Source: a bacterium UBP6_UBA1177 | Lineage (GTDB): Bacteria; UBP6; UBA1177 | Length of the DNA: 6,687 bases | Assembly: GCA_002310995.1 (NCBI GenBank) | Contig: DBYV01000063.1 | Location: 1-6,687, forward strand | Direction of reading: 5' to 3' | Shown here: piece by piece, positions 5,905 to 6,687 of the stretch | Layout of the letters: the number at the start of each line of letters is the position of its first letter | How positions within the stretch are numbered: position 1 is the stretch's first letter | The notes under the pieces: model-generated | Seen by the model: the letters and a program-made list of their open reading frames with translations, nothing else | Database searches by the model: none | Told to the model about the DNA's origin: nothing | Translations under genes and position numbers: made by a program

Positions 5905-6687
5905 TTATTCGACAGCGTGGACGCAACGGTAATAGATTTCATTTTCGTTGGAAGTCTCTTTATTTGCGGCAGATATTGCCCCGAAACTGAAATCTACCCA
6001 CCATGCGTTGTTAGGATATTCGCTTACAGTTGAATCTGACCACAATTTCCCTGTTTCGCCAAACGGACTATGTTCTTGGTATTTGGTGCATGTTTCAAAA
6101 ATATAGTAACAATTATTGGCGATGTAACATGAACCGCCAGTGAAATGTGAGCATGTATCTGTTACATGACAGCTGCCACCGGTTTGGGTGAGTGAACAAT
6201 TTATGATGATTTTTCTGAGTTCGCTGATTGTAGGCAGTCTCCAGCCGCTGGTGAATGCGCTTTCTCTCCAGTTTCCACAACCTGATTCAGCATTATTCCA
6301 ATTCGAGGCGGAACCGGATCTGGAAGACCATATCAAACCGCCTGCTTTGCAGGGTGTGTTTGGATTGACTGCGCATTCGTGCAGTTCATCTTCGCCGGTG
6401 TCAGCGCCGGAATCACCAGTGTCTGCACCTGAATCGCCTGTATCAGCTGTATCCGAAGTGTCAGCTGTATCAGAAGTGTCAGCAGTATCGGCAGTGTCAG
6501 CTGTATCAGTGGTGTCAGAAGTATCGGCGGTATCAGAAGTGTCAGCAGTATCAGAAGTATCAGCAGTGTCGGCAGTATCTGAGGTGTCGGCAGTATCAGA
6601 AGTATCGGCGGTATCTGAGGTGTCAGCAGTATCAGCGGTATCAGTAGTGTCAGAGGTGTCAGTAGTATTAGCGGTGTCTGCGGTATC
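5905..6687 (-). CDS. Partial second stalk-DUF1566 surface protein (N-terminus off the edge)
   Basis: The frame is open from the right edge to the TAA at 5905-5907, giving 260 residues without the N-terminus. A start at the TTG at 6336 would cut away the stalk and the conserved HEC / TPCKAGG segment shared with the neighbouring gene, so the true start must lie beyond the window. Residues 1-87 (of the visible part) are 29 three-residue units, mostly DTA or DTS, ending in DTG and DSG. Residues 105-260 are a Cys-rich domain matching the Lcl/DUF1566 family and closely parallel to the neighbour: LIWSSRS, FTSGWRLPTISELR, EHSPFGET, KLWS, AWWVDF, EIYYRCVHAVE. The middle (TGGSC and YIANNCYYIF segments) is more divergent and cysteine-rich. 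By analogy with the neighbour it should begin with a lipoprotein signal peptide, which cannot be seen. This is a tandem duplicate whose function is unknown. Confidence 0.9.
   Translation of the reverse strand, partial: DTADTANTTDTSDTTDTADTADTSDTADTSDTADTSDTADTADTSDTADTSDTADTSDTTDTADTADTADTSDTADTSDTADTGDSGADTGDSGADTGEDELHECAVNPNTPCKAGGLIWSSRSGSASNWNNAESGCGNWRESAFTSGWRLPTISELRKIIINCSLTQTGGSCHVTDTCSHFTGGSCYIANNCYYIFETCTKYQEHSPFGETGKLWSDSTVSEYPNNAWWVDFSFGAISAANKETSNENEIYYRCVHAVE
6427..6687 (-). repeat. Coding tandem repeat: at least 29 units of 9 bp, continuing off the edge
   Basis: The repeat has the same GAY-ACN-(GCN/TCN/ACN) unit as in the neighbouring paralogue, with scattered synonymous changes and one Asn-Thr-Thr variant near the edge. 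Some stretches match the other array for close to 20 bases, so the two arrays are potential partners for recombination. The full length is unknown because the array is cut by the window edge. Confidence 0.93.

Noticed and set aside
4583..6336. DUF1566 heads as targets of a diversity-generating retroelement
   Set aside because: Surface heads of this general kind can be hypervariable, so I compared the C-terminal codons of the two copies. They differ at silent positions and by insertions of all kinds, not only at adenine-derived sites, and there is no reverse transcriptase or template repeat in the window.

Overview
The window is a 6.7 kb stretch of bacterial chromosome. It holds five protein genes: three encode exported lipoproteins or lipoprotein-like surface proteins, one a secreted subtilisin-family protease, and one the housekeeping repair nuclease UvrC. 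Lipoprotein signal peptides with lipoboxes point to a cell that displays many lipoproteins. The acidic Asp/Thr-rich stalks, the cysteine-rich cassettes and the Lcl/DUF1566 modules resemble surface proteins I associate with Myxococcota and other deltaproteobacterial-type lineages from anaerobic habitats. That placement is a weak inference; the sequence contains no rRNA or other marker that settles it.

Layout. Positions 1-971 (minus) hold the N-terminal 323 codons of a lipoprotein that runs off the left edge. Positions 972-1279 are a divergent intergenic region with an array of 9-bp repeats that reverses orientation in the middle, giving a long imperfect hairpin, plus candidate promoters for both flanking genes. 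Positions 1280-2743 (plus) encode a secreted S8 serine protease with an intact catalytic set. It converges, with only 32 bp between stop codons, on uvrC (2776-4548, minus, TTG start). Upstream of uvrC by 34 bp is a lipoprotein gene (4583-5794, minus) with 63 consecutive three-residue Asp-Thr-X units followed by an Lcl/DUF1566 domain. After a 110-bp gap carrying a good promoter comes a second copy of the same architecture (5905-6687, minus), whose 5' end is off the right edge.

How it fits together. Gene order on the minus strand (stalk-DUF1566 copy, stalk-DUF1566 copy, uvrC) suggests uvrC may be transcribed by read-through from the promoter at about 5831-5860, since its own 34-bp upstream gap shows no convincing promoter. 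The two DUF1566 genes are tandem paralogues. The partial lipoprotein at the left edge has a shorter, less regular Asp/Thr stalk, so the window looks like part of a surface-protein neighbourhood. The protease is plausibly a processing or nutrient protease of the same cell envelope, but nothing in the sequence ties it to the lipoproteins.

The most unusual material is the 9-bp periodicity. It appears as coding repeats in two genes (about 570 bp and more than 260 bp) and separately as a non-coding array in front of a third lipoprotein gene. I did not find a recognisable defence, mobile or biosynthetic system here.
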